DNA of 64,000 nucleotides from UBA4615 sp044368415 (GTDB lineage: Bacteria; Pseudomonadota; Gammaproteobacteria; Burkholderiales; Burkholderiaceae_E), in contig JBIPLJ010000010.1 in the NCBI GenBank assembly GCA_044368415.1, positions 1 through 64,000 on the forward strand, read 5' to 3'. Positions 36,196-43,938 of this stretch are shown in pieces (the first letter of the stretch is position 1; every line of letters begins with the position of its first letter). The position numbers and the translations under genes were made by a program. The notes under the pieces are model-generated. The model saw only the letters and a program-made list of their open reading frames with translations, did not search any database and had not been told where the DNA came from.

Positions 36196-37332
36196 ATGGA
36201 CTTCGAACTCAGCGAAGAGCAGCGGCAACTGGCCGACTCGGTCGGGCGGTACCTCGCCGACCACTACGACTTCGAGCGCCGCAAGAAGATCATCCACTCC
36301 GACAGCGGCTCGAGCGACGCGGTGTGGACGCAGCTGGCCGAGCTCGGCGTGCTGTCGATCCCGTTCTCCGAGGCGGCCGGCGGCTTCGGCGGCGGCGCCA
36401 TCGACATGATGAGCGCAATGCAGTCCATCGGGCAGGCGCTGGTCGTCGAGCCGGTGCTCGCCAGCGTGCTGGCCGGGCGCCTGATCGATCGCGCGGGGAG
36501 TGCCTCACAGCGTTCGGAGATCCTGCCGCAGGTGGTCGACGGCAGCCGCCGGCTCGCCTTCGCGCACACCGAGGACGGCGGGCGTTACCGGCTCGACCAT
36601 GTGTCCGCGACCGCGGCGAAGGCCGGCGACGGCTGGGTGCTGAACGGCCTGAAGCGGGTCGTGCTCGGCGCGCCGCAGGCCGATCTGCTGGTGGTCTCGG
36701 CCCGCACCTCGGGCTCGCCCGACGACACACACGGCATCTCGCTGTTCATCGTCGCGGCGAACGCGCGCGGCGTGACCACGACGCCGTACCGGAACATCGA
36801 CAACCAGCGTGCGGCCGACGTCAAGCTCGACGGCGTGCAGCTCCGGGCTGATGCGCTGGTCGGTGCCGAGGGCGAGGCGCTGGCGGTGATCGAGGAGGCG
36901 GTGGACTTCGCAACCGCGCTGCAGTGTGCCGAGGCGGTCGGTGCGATGCAGTTCGCCAACGACACCACGCTCGAGTACCTGAAGACGCGCAAGCAGTTCG
37001 GTGCCCCGATCGGCACCTTCCAGGTCCTGCAGCACCGGATGGTCGAGATGTTCGTCACCGTCGAGCAGGCCCGCTCGATGAGCTACCTGGTGTGCTCGCG
37101 CGTGGACTCGGCGACCGACGCGAGCGAACGGGCGCGCATCGTGTCGGCGGCGAAGATCAAGATCGCCGATGCCTGCCGCCAGATCTCGCAGGAGTCGGTC
37201 CAGTTGCACGGCGGCATGGGCATGACCGAGGAGATGAAGGTCTCGCACACCTTTCGCCGCCTCACCATGATTGCCCAGCAGTTTGGCGATGCGGACCACC
37301 ACCTGGACCGCTTCGCGGTGCTCGACCGGTAG
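36196..37332 (+). CDS. Acyl-CoA dehydrogenase, second subunit or paralogue
   Basis: 378-aa protein of the same superfamily, starting 1 bp behind the previous stop. The N-terminal helical domain (FELSEEQRQLADSVGRYLADHYDF) is typical. The central domain has FAHTEDGGRYRLDHV in place of the usual FAD motif YTEPxxGSD. The C-terminal helical domain has LKTRKQFGAPIGTFQVLQHRMVEM and QLHGGMGMTEEMKVSHTFRRL. The divergent FAD motif and lack of the YEGT glutamate suggest that it could be the less active partner of a heteromeric dehydrogenase with the preceding gene. It converges on the MGMT-like gene. Confidence 0.88.
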   Translation: MDFELSEEQRQLADSVGRYLADHYDFERRKKIIHSDSGSSDAVWTQLAELGVLSIPFSEAAGGFGGGAIDMMSAMQSIGQALVVEPVLASVLAGRLIDRAGSASQRSEILPQVVDGSRRLAFAHTEDGGRYRLDHVSATAAKAGDGWVLNGLKRVVLGAPQADLLVVSARTSGSPDDTHGISLFIVAANARGVTTTPYRNIDNQRAADVKLDGVQLRADALVGAEGEALAVIEEAVDFATALQCAEAVGAMQFANDTTLEYLKTRKQFGAPIGTFQVLQHRMVEMFVTVEQARSMSYLVCSRVDSATDASERARIVSAAKIKIADACRQISQESVQLHGGMGMTEEMKVSHTFRRLTMIAQQFGDADHHLDRFAVLDR

Positions 37333-37392
37333 ACGCTCCCGCGCCGTCAAACGGCCCGGTCCCACCGAGCGGCGCGGCCGGGCCGCGTCGTT

Positions 37393-37956
37393 TCAGGGCC
37401 CGTCCGCGGCTGCGGCGGCCTCGGCCTTGCGCCTGTCGCGGATCCAGTCGGGGCCGCAGCGCAGGCGCGCCGCGACCGGCGAGGCCGGATCGATCACCCG
37501 CCAGAACGGGATGACCTGCTCGGGCGGCGTGCCGTCACGCAGATCGTCCCAGGCGGCCTCGGCGACGATGCGCAGGAAGAGCGCGGTGGTCACCGGGCAG
37601 CTCGCGTCGGCACCGTGGGCGCGCGCGAGTGCGTCGCGCAGCGTGCGCACCTCGAGCGTCTCGCCTGCCGGGATGGCGAGGACGCGGTCGGCCAGCAGGC
37701 CCGGTGTCGCCACGAAGAGCGTGTGCCCGGCGGGCACGCCGGCGAAGTCGGCCTCGAGCACCACCCGGCGGGGAGCCGAGCCATCGCGCAGACGCGTGCG
37801 CCAGTCGGTCGGCGACGCTGTGTCGGCCGGGTCCTTGGGCTTCGGCCTGCGGGCCGGCGCGCCACCCTGCGGTGATGCTACGGGCCCGGCCCCGGGCGGC
37901 AGCGGCAGGCTCGTCGGACCGGCCGGGGGCCGGCGCCCCGGCGGGTCACGACGCAC
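37393..37956 (-). CDS. MGMT-like (methylguanine-methyltransferase fold) hypothetical protein
   Basis: 187-aa protein. After a Pro/Ala-rich N-terminal 45 residues, the remainder follows the layout of a small bacterial family annotated as MGMT-like: DWRTRLRDG, a region around IPAGETLEVRTLRDALARAHGA, then CPVTTALFLRIVAEAAWDD and IPFWRVIDP, ending in a basic helix. Homologues I recall have CPITTGIFxxIAAxAAEE and TPYWRTLK in the same order. It lacks the alkyl-acceptor PCHR motif of true O6-methylguanine repair enzymes. The GTG start at 37956 overlaps the TauE gene by 11 bp, so it is the last gene of that operon. Function unknown; the assignment rests on memory of the family. Confidence 0.6.
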   Translation of the reverse strand: MRRDPPGRRPPAGPTSLPLPPGAGPVASPQGGAPARRPKPKDPADTASPTDWRTRLRDGSAPRRVVLEADFAGVPAGHTLFVATPGLLADRVLAIPAGETLEVRTLRDALARAHGADASCPVTTALFLRIVAEAAWDDLRDGTPPEQVIPFWRVIDPASPVAARLRCGPDWIRDRRKAEAAAAADGP

Positions 37957-38683
37957 GGAACGAGGCCGCGATCATCGCGGCGCCGGCGAGTGCGACCACG
38001 ACCAGCACGATTTGCCGGAAGCGCGCCGCGTCGAGCCCGAGATAGACCCGCGAGCCGATCCACGAGGGCAGCAGCAGCGCCGGTACCACGACCGCCAGCC
38101 CGCTCAGCATGTCGACGCGGACCGTGCCGGAGGCGAGCAGCGCGCCGAGGGTCGCTGTGAGCGCGAGCAGGTTGAAGTTCTGCAGGACCGCGCGCTGCGC
38201 GTCGCGCTCGAGGCCGCGAAGCGTGCACCACAGCGCAGGGGCCGCCCCGGTGATGCCGCCGAGCCCGCCCATCGCGCCGCCGACCATGCCCGCGAGCGCG
38301 TCGCCTGCGCGCCCGAAGCGCTCCACCGAGGGCAGGCGGCGCGCCAGCAGCATCCCGGTGCAGCAGGCCAGCAGTGCGATGCCGAGCACGAGCCTGAAGC
38401 GTGCGGGGTCGAGCGTCGGCAGCAGCAGCACACCGATCGGGACGCCGAGCGCGCCGCCGGCGAGAAATGGCCAGAGCAGCGGCAGGTGCAGGCCGCGGCG
38501 CACCGTCGCCGCGTTGAACAGCTGGCCGCTCAGTCCGCCGCAGACCGCCATGGCGGTGGCCAACCGTGGCTCGATCGTCCAGGCCCAGATCGACAGCGCG
38601 ACCATGCTGAATGCGAAGCCGGAGATGCCCTGCACGAAGCCGGCGACGGCGGCGCCCGCGGCGAGAATGAGGAGGTCTTGCAT
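37946..38683 (-). CDS. TauE/SafE family membrane exporter
   Basis: 245-aa integral membrane protein with eight predicted TM helices in two halves. The family opens with AGFVQGISGFAFSMVALSIW (about 14-33). The second half repeats the pattern as GGAMGGLGGITGAAPALW (about 135-152). TauE/SafE proteins are proposed to export sulfite, sulfoacetate or other small organic anions. It lies between the DUF2848 gene (78 bp upstream) and the MGMT-like gene (overlapping) on the strand opposite the TRAP uptake genes, so it may export a product of the same catabolic route. Confidence 0.88.
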   Translation of the reverse strand: MQDLLILAAGAAVAGFVQGISGFAFSMVALSIWAWTIEPRLATAMAVCGGLSGQLFNAATVRRGLHLPLLWPFLAGGALGVPIGVLLLPTLDPARFRLVLGIALLACCTGMLLARRLPSVERFGRAGDALAGMVGGAMGGLGGITGAAPALWCTLRGLERDAQRAVLQNFNLLALTATLGALLASGTVRVDMLSGLAVVVPALLLPSWIGSRVYLGLDAARFRQIVLVVVALAGAAMIAASFRAS

Positions 38684-38761
38684 GGACGGCCGGGGGCGCG
38701 GACGGGGCGGGACGGTGAGCGGGCGGTCAGCATACCCGTCAGGTCGGGTCGCGTGCGGCCC

Positions 38762-39442
38762 TCAAGCGACCTTGGGTAGCACCGTCGTGCGGTACACGTG
38801 CTCGATCACCCGCCCGGTCGCCGGGTCCTCGAGCCGCATGCGGAACGCGGTAGACGCTCGCACGCCGCCGATCGCGCCGAGCGTGCCGCAGGAGATCACC
38901 AGGCCCTCGGGGGCGGGCTTGCCGTCGAGGAAGCGCGCGAGCAGATCCGGCGCCGGCACAAGCGCGGCGAGTGTGCCCTCCTGGTAGGCGATCTCGCGGC
39001 CGTCCTCCTCGATCCAAGACAGCAGGCGCAGCGTATCGAGGCGGGCGATCACGGTGTCCAGGGCCCAGCCCTCGTGCGCAAGCGGCTTGGCGCACATCTG
39101 CTTGGACAGCGCGACCGAGTAGGTCTCCGCGTCGCGATCGGTGTGGTCGGAGCCTACGGTGAGCCACAGGCGTCCCGCGTGCGACAGCAGCACAGGTTCG
39201 ACCTCGCCCGAGCTGCCCGCGCCGACGCATTCGATGGTGTCGGACTGGGTGAGCGTGGCCGCGGCGACGCGATAGAAGAGCGGCACCGTCGAGGGCCTCG
39301 GCACGCCGATGGCGGCCAGCTCCTCGATGTGATGGTCGACCGCGGCGCGGTCGCGACCGGCCCAGCCGGCGATGACCAGGGCGGTCGGCTCGAAGGCGGC
39401 CTGCTTCGGGCCGTCGGTGTCGTAGAGCGTGAATCGGAGCAT
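38762..39442 (-). CDS. DUF2848 domain-containing protein
   Basis: 226-aa cytosolic protein. It matches the DUF2848 family in length and in stretches such as ALVIAGWAGRDRAAVDHHIEELAAIGVPRP (about 22-51), TVPLFYRV, TVGSDHTDRDAETYSVALSKQMC (about 95-117) and GLVISCGTLGAIGGV. Family members are distantly fumarylacetoacetase-like and occur in organic-acid catabolic loci; no reaction is established. The HTDRD and C-terminal EGTL-type residues could bind a metal. It lies between the DUF1445 hydro-lyase and the TauE exporter, on the same strand. Confidence 0.85.
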   Translation of the reverse strand: MLRFTLYDTDGPKQAAFEPTALVIAGWAGRDRAAVDHHIEELAAIGVPRPSTVPLFYRVAAATLTQSDTIECVGAGSSGEVEPVLLSHAGRLWLTVGSDHTDRDAETYSVALSKQMCAKPLAHEGWALDTVIARLDTLRLLSWIEEDGREIAYQEGTLAALVPAPDLLARFLDGKPAPEGLVISCGTLGAIGGVRASTAFRMRLEDPATGRVIEHVYRTTVLPKVA

Positions 39443-39510
39443 GGTCGCGGCTCGTGTGTCGGGTCGGTGGCAAGGATCGCGGTACGCGGGCCCGGTGTCG
39501 AGCCGGCGTG

Positions 39511-40350
39511 TCAGAACGCGGCGAGCTCGGTATTGAGCCGGTCAGTGACCAGCATGCAGCCGGGCGCATGGGTCACGCAGATCTCGGGGCGCGCCGCGAT
39601 GAGCGCGGCCTGCGGCGTCACCCCGCAGGCCCAGAACACCGGCACCTCGCCGGGCAGGATGTCGACCGCGTCGCCGTAGTCGGGCCGCGAGAGGTCGGCG
39701 ATGCCAATGGCCGCGGGGTCGCCGAAGTGCACCGGCGCGCCGTGCACCGACGGGAAGCGCGAGGTGACCTGTACCGCCCGGATCGCGTGTGCAGCCGTCA
39801 TCGGCCGCATCGACACCACCAGCGGGCCGGCGAAGCGGCCGGCGGGCGTGGTCGGGATCGAGGTTCGGTACATTGCGACGTTGCGGCCCTGCGCCACGTG
39901 CCGCAGCGGGATGCCGTCCTCGATCAGCGCCTGCTCGAACGAGAACGAGCAGCCGAGCACGAAGCCGACCCAGTCGTCGCGCCACAGCGTGCGCAGGTCG
40001 TCGACCTCACCCTCGAGTACGCCCTCGCGCCACACGCGGTAGCGCGGCACGTCGGTGCGCAGGTCGACGTCCTCGCCAAGTTCACGTGCGACGGCGTCGC
40101 CCGGCTCGGTGACCGCCAGCAGCGGGCAGGGCTTGGGGTTGCGCTGGCAGAAGCGCATGAAGTCGCCGGCGAGCGCCTGCGGCAGCACGACGAGGTTGCC
40201 CTGCACGCGGCCGGGCGCGAGGCCCACGGTGTGGGCAGGGTGGCGGCCGGCGCGGATCGCCCGGCGCAGGGCCCGCGCATCGGTGCGCTCCAGGGCGGAC
40301 AGGCCCGCGGACAGCTCGGCCGCGAGCGGACGGTCAGGAGGTGCGTTCAT
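39511..40350 (-). CDS. Putative hydro-lyase, DUF1445 (D-glutamate cyclase-like)
   Basis: 279-aa cytosolic protein of the YcsI/UPF0317 family, which is related to the D-glutamate cyclase domain (5-oxo-D-proline hydrolase) of mammals. Visible family stretches: AGRHPAHTVGLAPGRVQGNLVVLP (about 33-56), DFMRFCQRNPKPCPLLAVTEPGD (about 62-84), DWVGFVLGCSFSFEQALIEDGIPLRHV and YRTSIPTTPAGRFAGPLVVSMRPM. The C-terminal CGVTPQAALIAARPEICVTHAPGCMLVTD is the most conserved block. It is the first gene of the minus-strand unit that also holds DUF2848, TauE and the MGMT-like gene, divergent from the TRAP transporter. A palindrome TGTATACA sits just upstream. Confidence 0.88.
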   Translation of the reverse strand: MNAPPDRPLAAELSAGLSALERTDARALRRAIRAGRHPAHTVGLAPGRVQGNLVVLPQALAGDFMRFCQRNPKPCPLLAVTEPGDAVARELGEDVDLRTDVPRYRVWREGVLEGEVDDLRTLWRDDWVGFVLGCSFSFEQALIEDGIPLRHVAQGRNVAMYRTSIPTTPAGRFAGPLVVSMRPMTAAHAIRAVQVTSRFPSVHGAPVHFGDPAAIGIADLSRPDYGDAVDILPGEVPVFWACGVTPQAALIAARPEICVTHAPGCMLVTDRLNTELAAF

Positions 40351-40354
40351 CGTT

Positions 40355-40362
40355 TGTATACA
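40355..40362. promoter_or_regulatory. Palindrome TGTATACA, candidate GntR-type operator
   Basis: The perfect 8-bp palindrome lies 4 bp upstream of the hydro-lyase start codon in the 137-bp divergent region shared with the TRAP operon. TTGTATACAA-like sites are typical for GntR/FCD regulators. On the minus strand it doubles as a TATACA -10. A TTGACT (40379-40384) could be a -35 for the TRAP side. No GntR gene is in the window. Confidence 0.45.
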
Positions 40363-40487
40363 GGATGGGCATCGATTGTTGACTGAACCGCATCGTGGCA
40401 CGACCATTGCACGGGTCGGACAGGCATCGCCGTGGCCGTTTCAATGCACCACGCACGGCGACCACGCACATACATGGAGCACATCGG

Positions 40488-41549
40488 ATGAAACGGATCG
40501 GACGGACCGCAGCAGCTTGGACGGCCATGGCGGCCGTGACCACCGCCGCATTCTGCGCCCCGGCGCTCGCGCAGGACAACACGAAGCTGCGTGTGATGGG
40601 GATGCCGCTGGCGACCGGCAAGATCCAAAAGGACAAGGAGCAGCCCTTCTTCGAGAACTTCTCGAAGGTGACCGGCCTCCCGATCGACATGGACTACAAG
40701 CCGCTCGACAGCACCGGCGTCAAGGAGTTCGAGCAGCTGCGCGTGATGAAGTCGGGCCTGTTCGACATCGTCGGCCTGCGCCTCGGGCAGGTCTCGCGCG
40801 ACGAGCCGACCATCCTCGGCCTCGACCTGGTCGGCCTGAACACCGACTACAAAGTCGCACGCAAGGTGGTCGACGCCTACAAGGACGCGGTCGACCTGCG
40901 CCTGCAGGACAAGTTCAACACCAAGCTGCTCGGCGTGTGGCCGTTCGGCCCGCAGATCATCTTCTGCAAGCCGGCGATCACCTCGCTCGAGGATCTCAAG
41001 GGCAAGAAGGTCCGGATCCTCGACGGCGTGATGGCCAAGTTCATGGAAAAGATCGGCGCCACGCCGGTGACCATGGCCTTCGGTGAGGTTTCGCAGGGCC
41101 TGAAGCTGGGCACGATCGACTGCGCCGTCACCGGCCCGAGCTCGGCGAACTCCGCCGGCTGGCCCGAGAGCGCGACCACGGTCTACCCGCTGGGCCTGCA
41201 GGTCGCGGTGCAGGGCTACGGCATCAACATGACTGCCTGGAAGAAGCTGCCCGCGGACCAGCAAGGCAAGCTGCGGGTCGCCGTGGAGAAGCTCACCGAC
41301 GACATCTGGAAGTACTCGGAGGAACTGTGGGCCGACGGCATGCGCTGCAACGCCGGCCAGGACCCCTGCACCACCGGCAAGAAGTACGCGCTCAAGACGG
41401 TCAAGCCCACGGCGAAGGACCTCGAGCTGATGAAGTCGGCGCTCAAGGACATCGCGCTGCCGGCCTGGAGCGAGCTCTGCGAGAAAAGCAATCCGGGCTG
41501 CACCGACACCTGGAAGCGCGTGGTGGGGCCCGTGGTCGGGCTAAAGTGA
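40488..41549 (+). CDS. TRAP transporter substrate-binding protein, DctP-like
   Basis: 353-aa periplasmic solute receptor. A Sec signal peptide ends in APALAQ (about residue 27). The mature protein has the DctP-type hinge region: ITSLEDLKGKKVRILDGVMAKFMEKIGATPVTMAFGEV (about 165-203), where the Arg usually contacts the substrate carboxylate, followed by LKLGTIDCAVTGPSSAN. ATG 40488 gives a normal signal peptide. It is the first gene of a dctPQM operon, with the small permease 45 bp downstream. TRAP substrates are almost always carboxylates or sulfonates; the neighbouring genes suggest an organic acid, but its identity is open. Confidence 0.92.
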   Translation: MKRIGRTAAAWTAMAAVTTAAFCAPALAQDNTKLRVMGMPLATGKIQKDKEQPFFENFSKVTGLPIDMDYKPLDSTGVKEFEQLRVMKSGLFDIVGLRLGQVSRDEPTILGLDLVGLNTDYKVARKVVDAYKDAVDLRLQDKFNTKLLGVWPFGPQIIFCKPAITSLEDLKGKKVRILDGVMAKFMEKIGATPVTMAFGEVSQGLKLGTIDCAVTGPSSANSAGWPESATTVYPLGLQVAVQGYGINMTAWKKLPADQQGKLRVAVEKLTDDIWKYSEELWADGMRCNAGQDPCTTGKKYALKTVKPTAKDLELMKSALKDIALPAWSELCEKSNPGCTDTWKRVVGPVVGLK

Positions 41550-41594
41550 CCGGGCGCTCGTGAGCGGCCCGCGCGCATCGGCAGGCATCCCGTC

Positions 41595-42194
41595 GTGAAG
41601 CGGCTCGAGACGATCGGCGCCTGGCTCTTCGGGGCCGTCTTCGTGATCCTGTCCTTCGCGGTGGCCCTCGAGGTCACGATGCGCAAGGTGCTCAACGTGT
41701 CGCTGCAGGGCGTGGACGAGCTTGGCGGCTACGCGCTGGCGACCGGCGCGGGGCTTGCGTTCACGCTGGCCCTCGTCGGCCGCTCGCACATCCGCATCGA
41801 CCTCGTCCACGAGCGGCTGCCGCGCGCCTTGCGGCTGGTGCTCAACGTGGTGGCGGCGGCCTCGCTCGCAGCCTGCGCGCTCGCGCTGCCGGTGCTCGCC
41901 TGGTTCGCGCTGTCCGATTCCATCGAGATGAACAGCACTGCGCAGACGCCGTGGGCGACGCCACTGCGCTGGCCGCAGGGCGTGTGGTTCGTCGTGCTGT
42001 CGATGTTCGCGCTGGTCGCCCTGGGCTCGCTGGTTCGGCTGCTGGGCTTCGTGTTCGGCGGGCAGCTCGAGCGGGTGGACCGCGAGTACGGTCCGCGCGG
42101 CACCAAGGAGGAGCTCCAGGAGGAGCTCGCCGACATCGAGGCGCGCGGCGCCGCGGCCGCTGCCGGCGTGCCGCTCGAAGGGGGCCGCACGTGA
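41595..42194 (+). CDS. TRAP transporter small permease, DctQ-like
   Basis: 199-aa inner-membrane protein with four TM helices. The family stretch LNVSLQGVDELGGYALATGAGLAF, followed by RSHIRIDLVHERLPRALR (about 54-72), is characteristic of DctQ. The C-terminal 40 residues are charged and cytoplasmic. GTG 41595 follows the receptor gene and the stop overlaps the large permease start (GTGA). It stabilises or completes the large permease in the sodium-coupled uptake complex. Confidence 0.92.
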   Translation: MKRLETIGAWLFGAVFVILSFAVALEVTMRKVLNVSLQGVDELGGYALATGAGLAFTLALVGRSHIRIDLVHERLPRALRLVLNVVAAASLAACALALPVLAWFALSDSIEMNSTAQTPWATPLRWPQGVWFVVLSMFALVALGSLVRLLGFVFGGQLERVDREYGPRGTKEELQEELADIEARGAAAAAGVPLEGGRT

Positions 42195-43486
42195 GCGCTG
42201 AGATGGCGGGAATCGTCGGTTTCCTGACGATGGTGGTGCTGATGCTGCTCGGCCTGCCGATCGCCTCGGTGATGTTGGGCGTGGGTCTGCTGGGCGGCGT
42301 GCTCGCTTTCGGCGACGCGTTCTTCGTGTCGACCGCGTCGATCGCGTGGGGCACGCTGTCGGAGAACGGGCTCACCGCGATCCCGCTCTTCGTGCTGCTC
42401 GGCGAGCTGCTGCTGAGGAGCGGCATGGCCGACGGCATGTACCGCGCGTTCGCCGCCTGGTTCGGGCGCCTGCCCGGCGGGCTGCTGCACACCAACATCG
42501 GCTGCTGCGCGCTGTTCGCCGCGACCTCCGGCTCCTCGGTGGCGACCGCGGCCACCATCGGCACGGTCGCGCTGCCCTCGCTGCGCCGCCACGGCTACAA
42601 CATGCCGGATGCGCTCGGCTCGCTGGCCGCGGGCGGCACGCTCGGCATCCTGATCCCGCCGTCGGTGAACATGATCATCTACGGCTCGATGACCAATACC
42701 TCGGTGGGCAAGCTGTTCATCGCGGGCATCGTGCCGGGGCTGCTGATGGCCGGCTCGTTCATGCTCTACATCTTCGTCAAGGCGGTGGTGACCAAGGAGG
42801 AGAACCGCCACGAGAACGTGCCGTTCGCCGCCAAGATCGCCGCGCTGCGCGATGTCGCCGCACCCTTGTTCATCTTCGGCACGGTGATGGGCACGCTGTA
42901 CGCGGGCATCGCCACCGCGACCGAGTCCGCCGCGATCGGTGTGGTCGCCGCGCTGGTTCTGGTGGCGGCCTCGGGCAAGCTCTCGCGCGAGCTGCTGACC
43001 GGCTGCTTCCTGTCGAGCGCGCGGACCACCGGGATGATTCTGCTGGTGGTGCTGGCCGCCTTCGTGCTGAACCTCGCGCTGTCGCTCACCGGCGTGGGCG
43101 AGGCGCTGACCAAGTGGGTGACCAGCTTCGGCCTGTCGCAGTGGCAGATGCTGGTGGCGTTCATCGGCTTCTATCTCGTGCTCGGCATGTTCATGGACAC
43201 GCTGTCCATGATGGTCGCCACCATCCCGCTGTCGTTCCCGGTTGCGAGCGCGCTCGGTGTCGACCCGATCTGGTTCGGCATCTTCATCGTGATCATGTGT
43301 GAGCTCGGTCTGATCACGCCGCCGGTGGGCATGAACCTGTTTGTCGTGCAGGGCATCCGCCCCGACCGCGGCGGGCTCGAGGACGTGATCCGCGGCGCGC
43401 TGCCCTACGCGGTGATCATGATCGCGTTCACGCTGCTGCTGATCGCGTTCCCGCAGATCGTGCTCTGGCTGCCGGCGAACATGTAG
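42191..43486 (+). CDS. TRAP transporter large permease, DctM-like
   Basis: 431-aa inner-membrane permease of the TRAP-T family, with about 12 TM helices. Motifs: LLGLPIASVMLGVGLLGG near the start, LFAATSGSSVATAATIGTVALPSLRRHGY (about 112-140), GGTLGILIPPSVNMIIYG (about 147-164) and TPPVGMNLFVVQGI near the C-terminus. The GTG at 42191 overlaps the DctQ stop; an in-frame ATG at 42203 is the alternative. It completes the dctPQM operon and converges on the SUI1 gene. Confidence 0.94.
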   Translation: MSAEMAGIVGFLTMVVLMLLGLPIASVMLGVGLLGGVLAFGDAFFVSTASIAWGTLSENGLTAIPLFVLLGELLLRSGMADGMYRAFAAWFGRLPGGLLHTNIGCCALFAATSGSSVATAATIGTVALPSLRRHGYNMPDALGSLAAGGTLGILIPPSVNMIIYGSMTNTSVGKLFIAGIVPGLLMAGSFMLYIFVKAVVTKEENRHENVPFAAKIAALRDVAAPLFIFGTVMGTLYAGIATATESAAIGVVAALVLVAASGKLSRELLTGCFLSSARTTGMILLVVLAAFVLNLALSLTGVGEALTKWVTSFGLSQWQMLVAFIGFYLVLGMFMDTLSMMVATIPLSFPVASALGVDPIWFGIFIVIMCELGLITPPVGMNLFVVQGIRPDRGGLEDVIRGALPYAVIMIAFTLLLIAFPQIVLWLPANM

Positions 43487-43547
43487 CGGCGGGGCGGGCG
43501 GATGTGAGCGAGCCGCGGATGGCGGCGGGCGACGATCCGAAGTTGCT

Positions 43548-43928
43548 TCAGCCGCCGGCCCGCCTGACCTTCCAGCCCGCCTGCTCGAGCCTCCCGACCA
43601 CGGTGTCGCGGTGATCACCCTGGATCTCGATCACGCCGTCCTTGGCGGTGCCGCCGCTGCCGCAGGCGGCCTTGAGCGTGCGTCCGAGTGCGGCGAGCGC
43701 CGCCGCATCGAGCGGCAGCCCGCGCACCACGGTCACGGTCTTGCCGTTGCGCCCGCCCGTCTCGCGCGCGACGCGCACGATGCCGTCCCCTGCGGGCACG
43801 GGCGCGGCGCGGGCGGCGGCCTTGCATCGGCAGTCGGCAAGCGCCTGTCGGCAGTCCGGGCAGGTGCGCCCGTGCTCGGTCGAATAGACCAGACCGCCGA
43901 GGCTGCCCAGGCCGTTGGCGCGCTTCAT
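43548..43928 (-). CDS. yciH: SUI1/YciH family translation factor homologue
   Basis: 126-aa protein. The N-terminal third has a CPDCRQALADCRC zinc-ribbon-like cysteine cluster. The remainder is the SUI1/eIF1-like domain: RETGGRNGKTVTVVRGLPLD, LGRTLKAACGSGGTAKDGVIEIQGDH (about 80-105) and a final RLEQAGWKVRRAGG. The protein is thought to bind the ribosomal P-site region and influence start-codon fidelity, but it is not essential in bacteria. It starts 10 bp after the SDR stop and ends the minus-strand thiS-to-yciH unit. Confidence 0.9.
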   Translation of the reverse strand: MKRANGLGSLGGLVYSTEHGRTCPDCRQALADCRCKAAARAAPVPAGDGIVRVARETGGRNGKTVTVVRGLPLDAAALAALGRTLKAACGSGGTAKDGVIEIQGDHRDTVVGRLEQAGWKVRRAGG

Positions 43929-43938
43929 CGCGTCGGTG

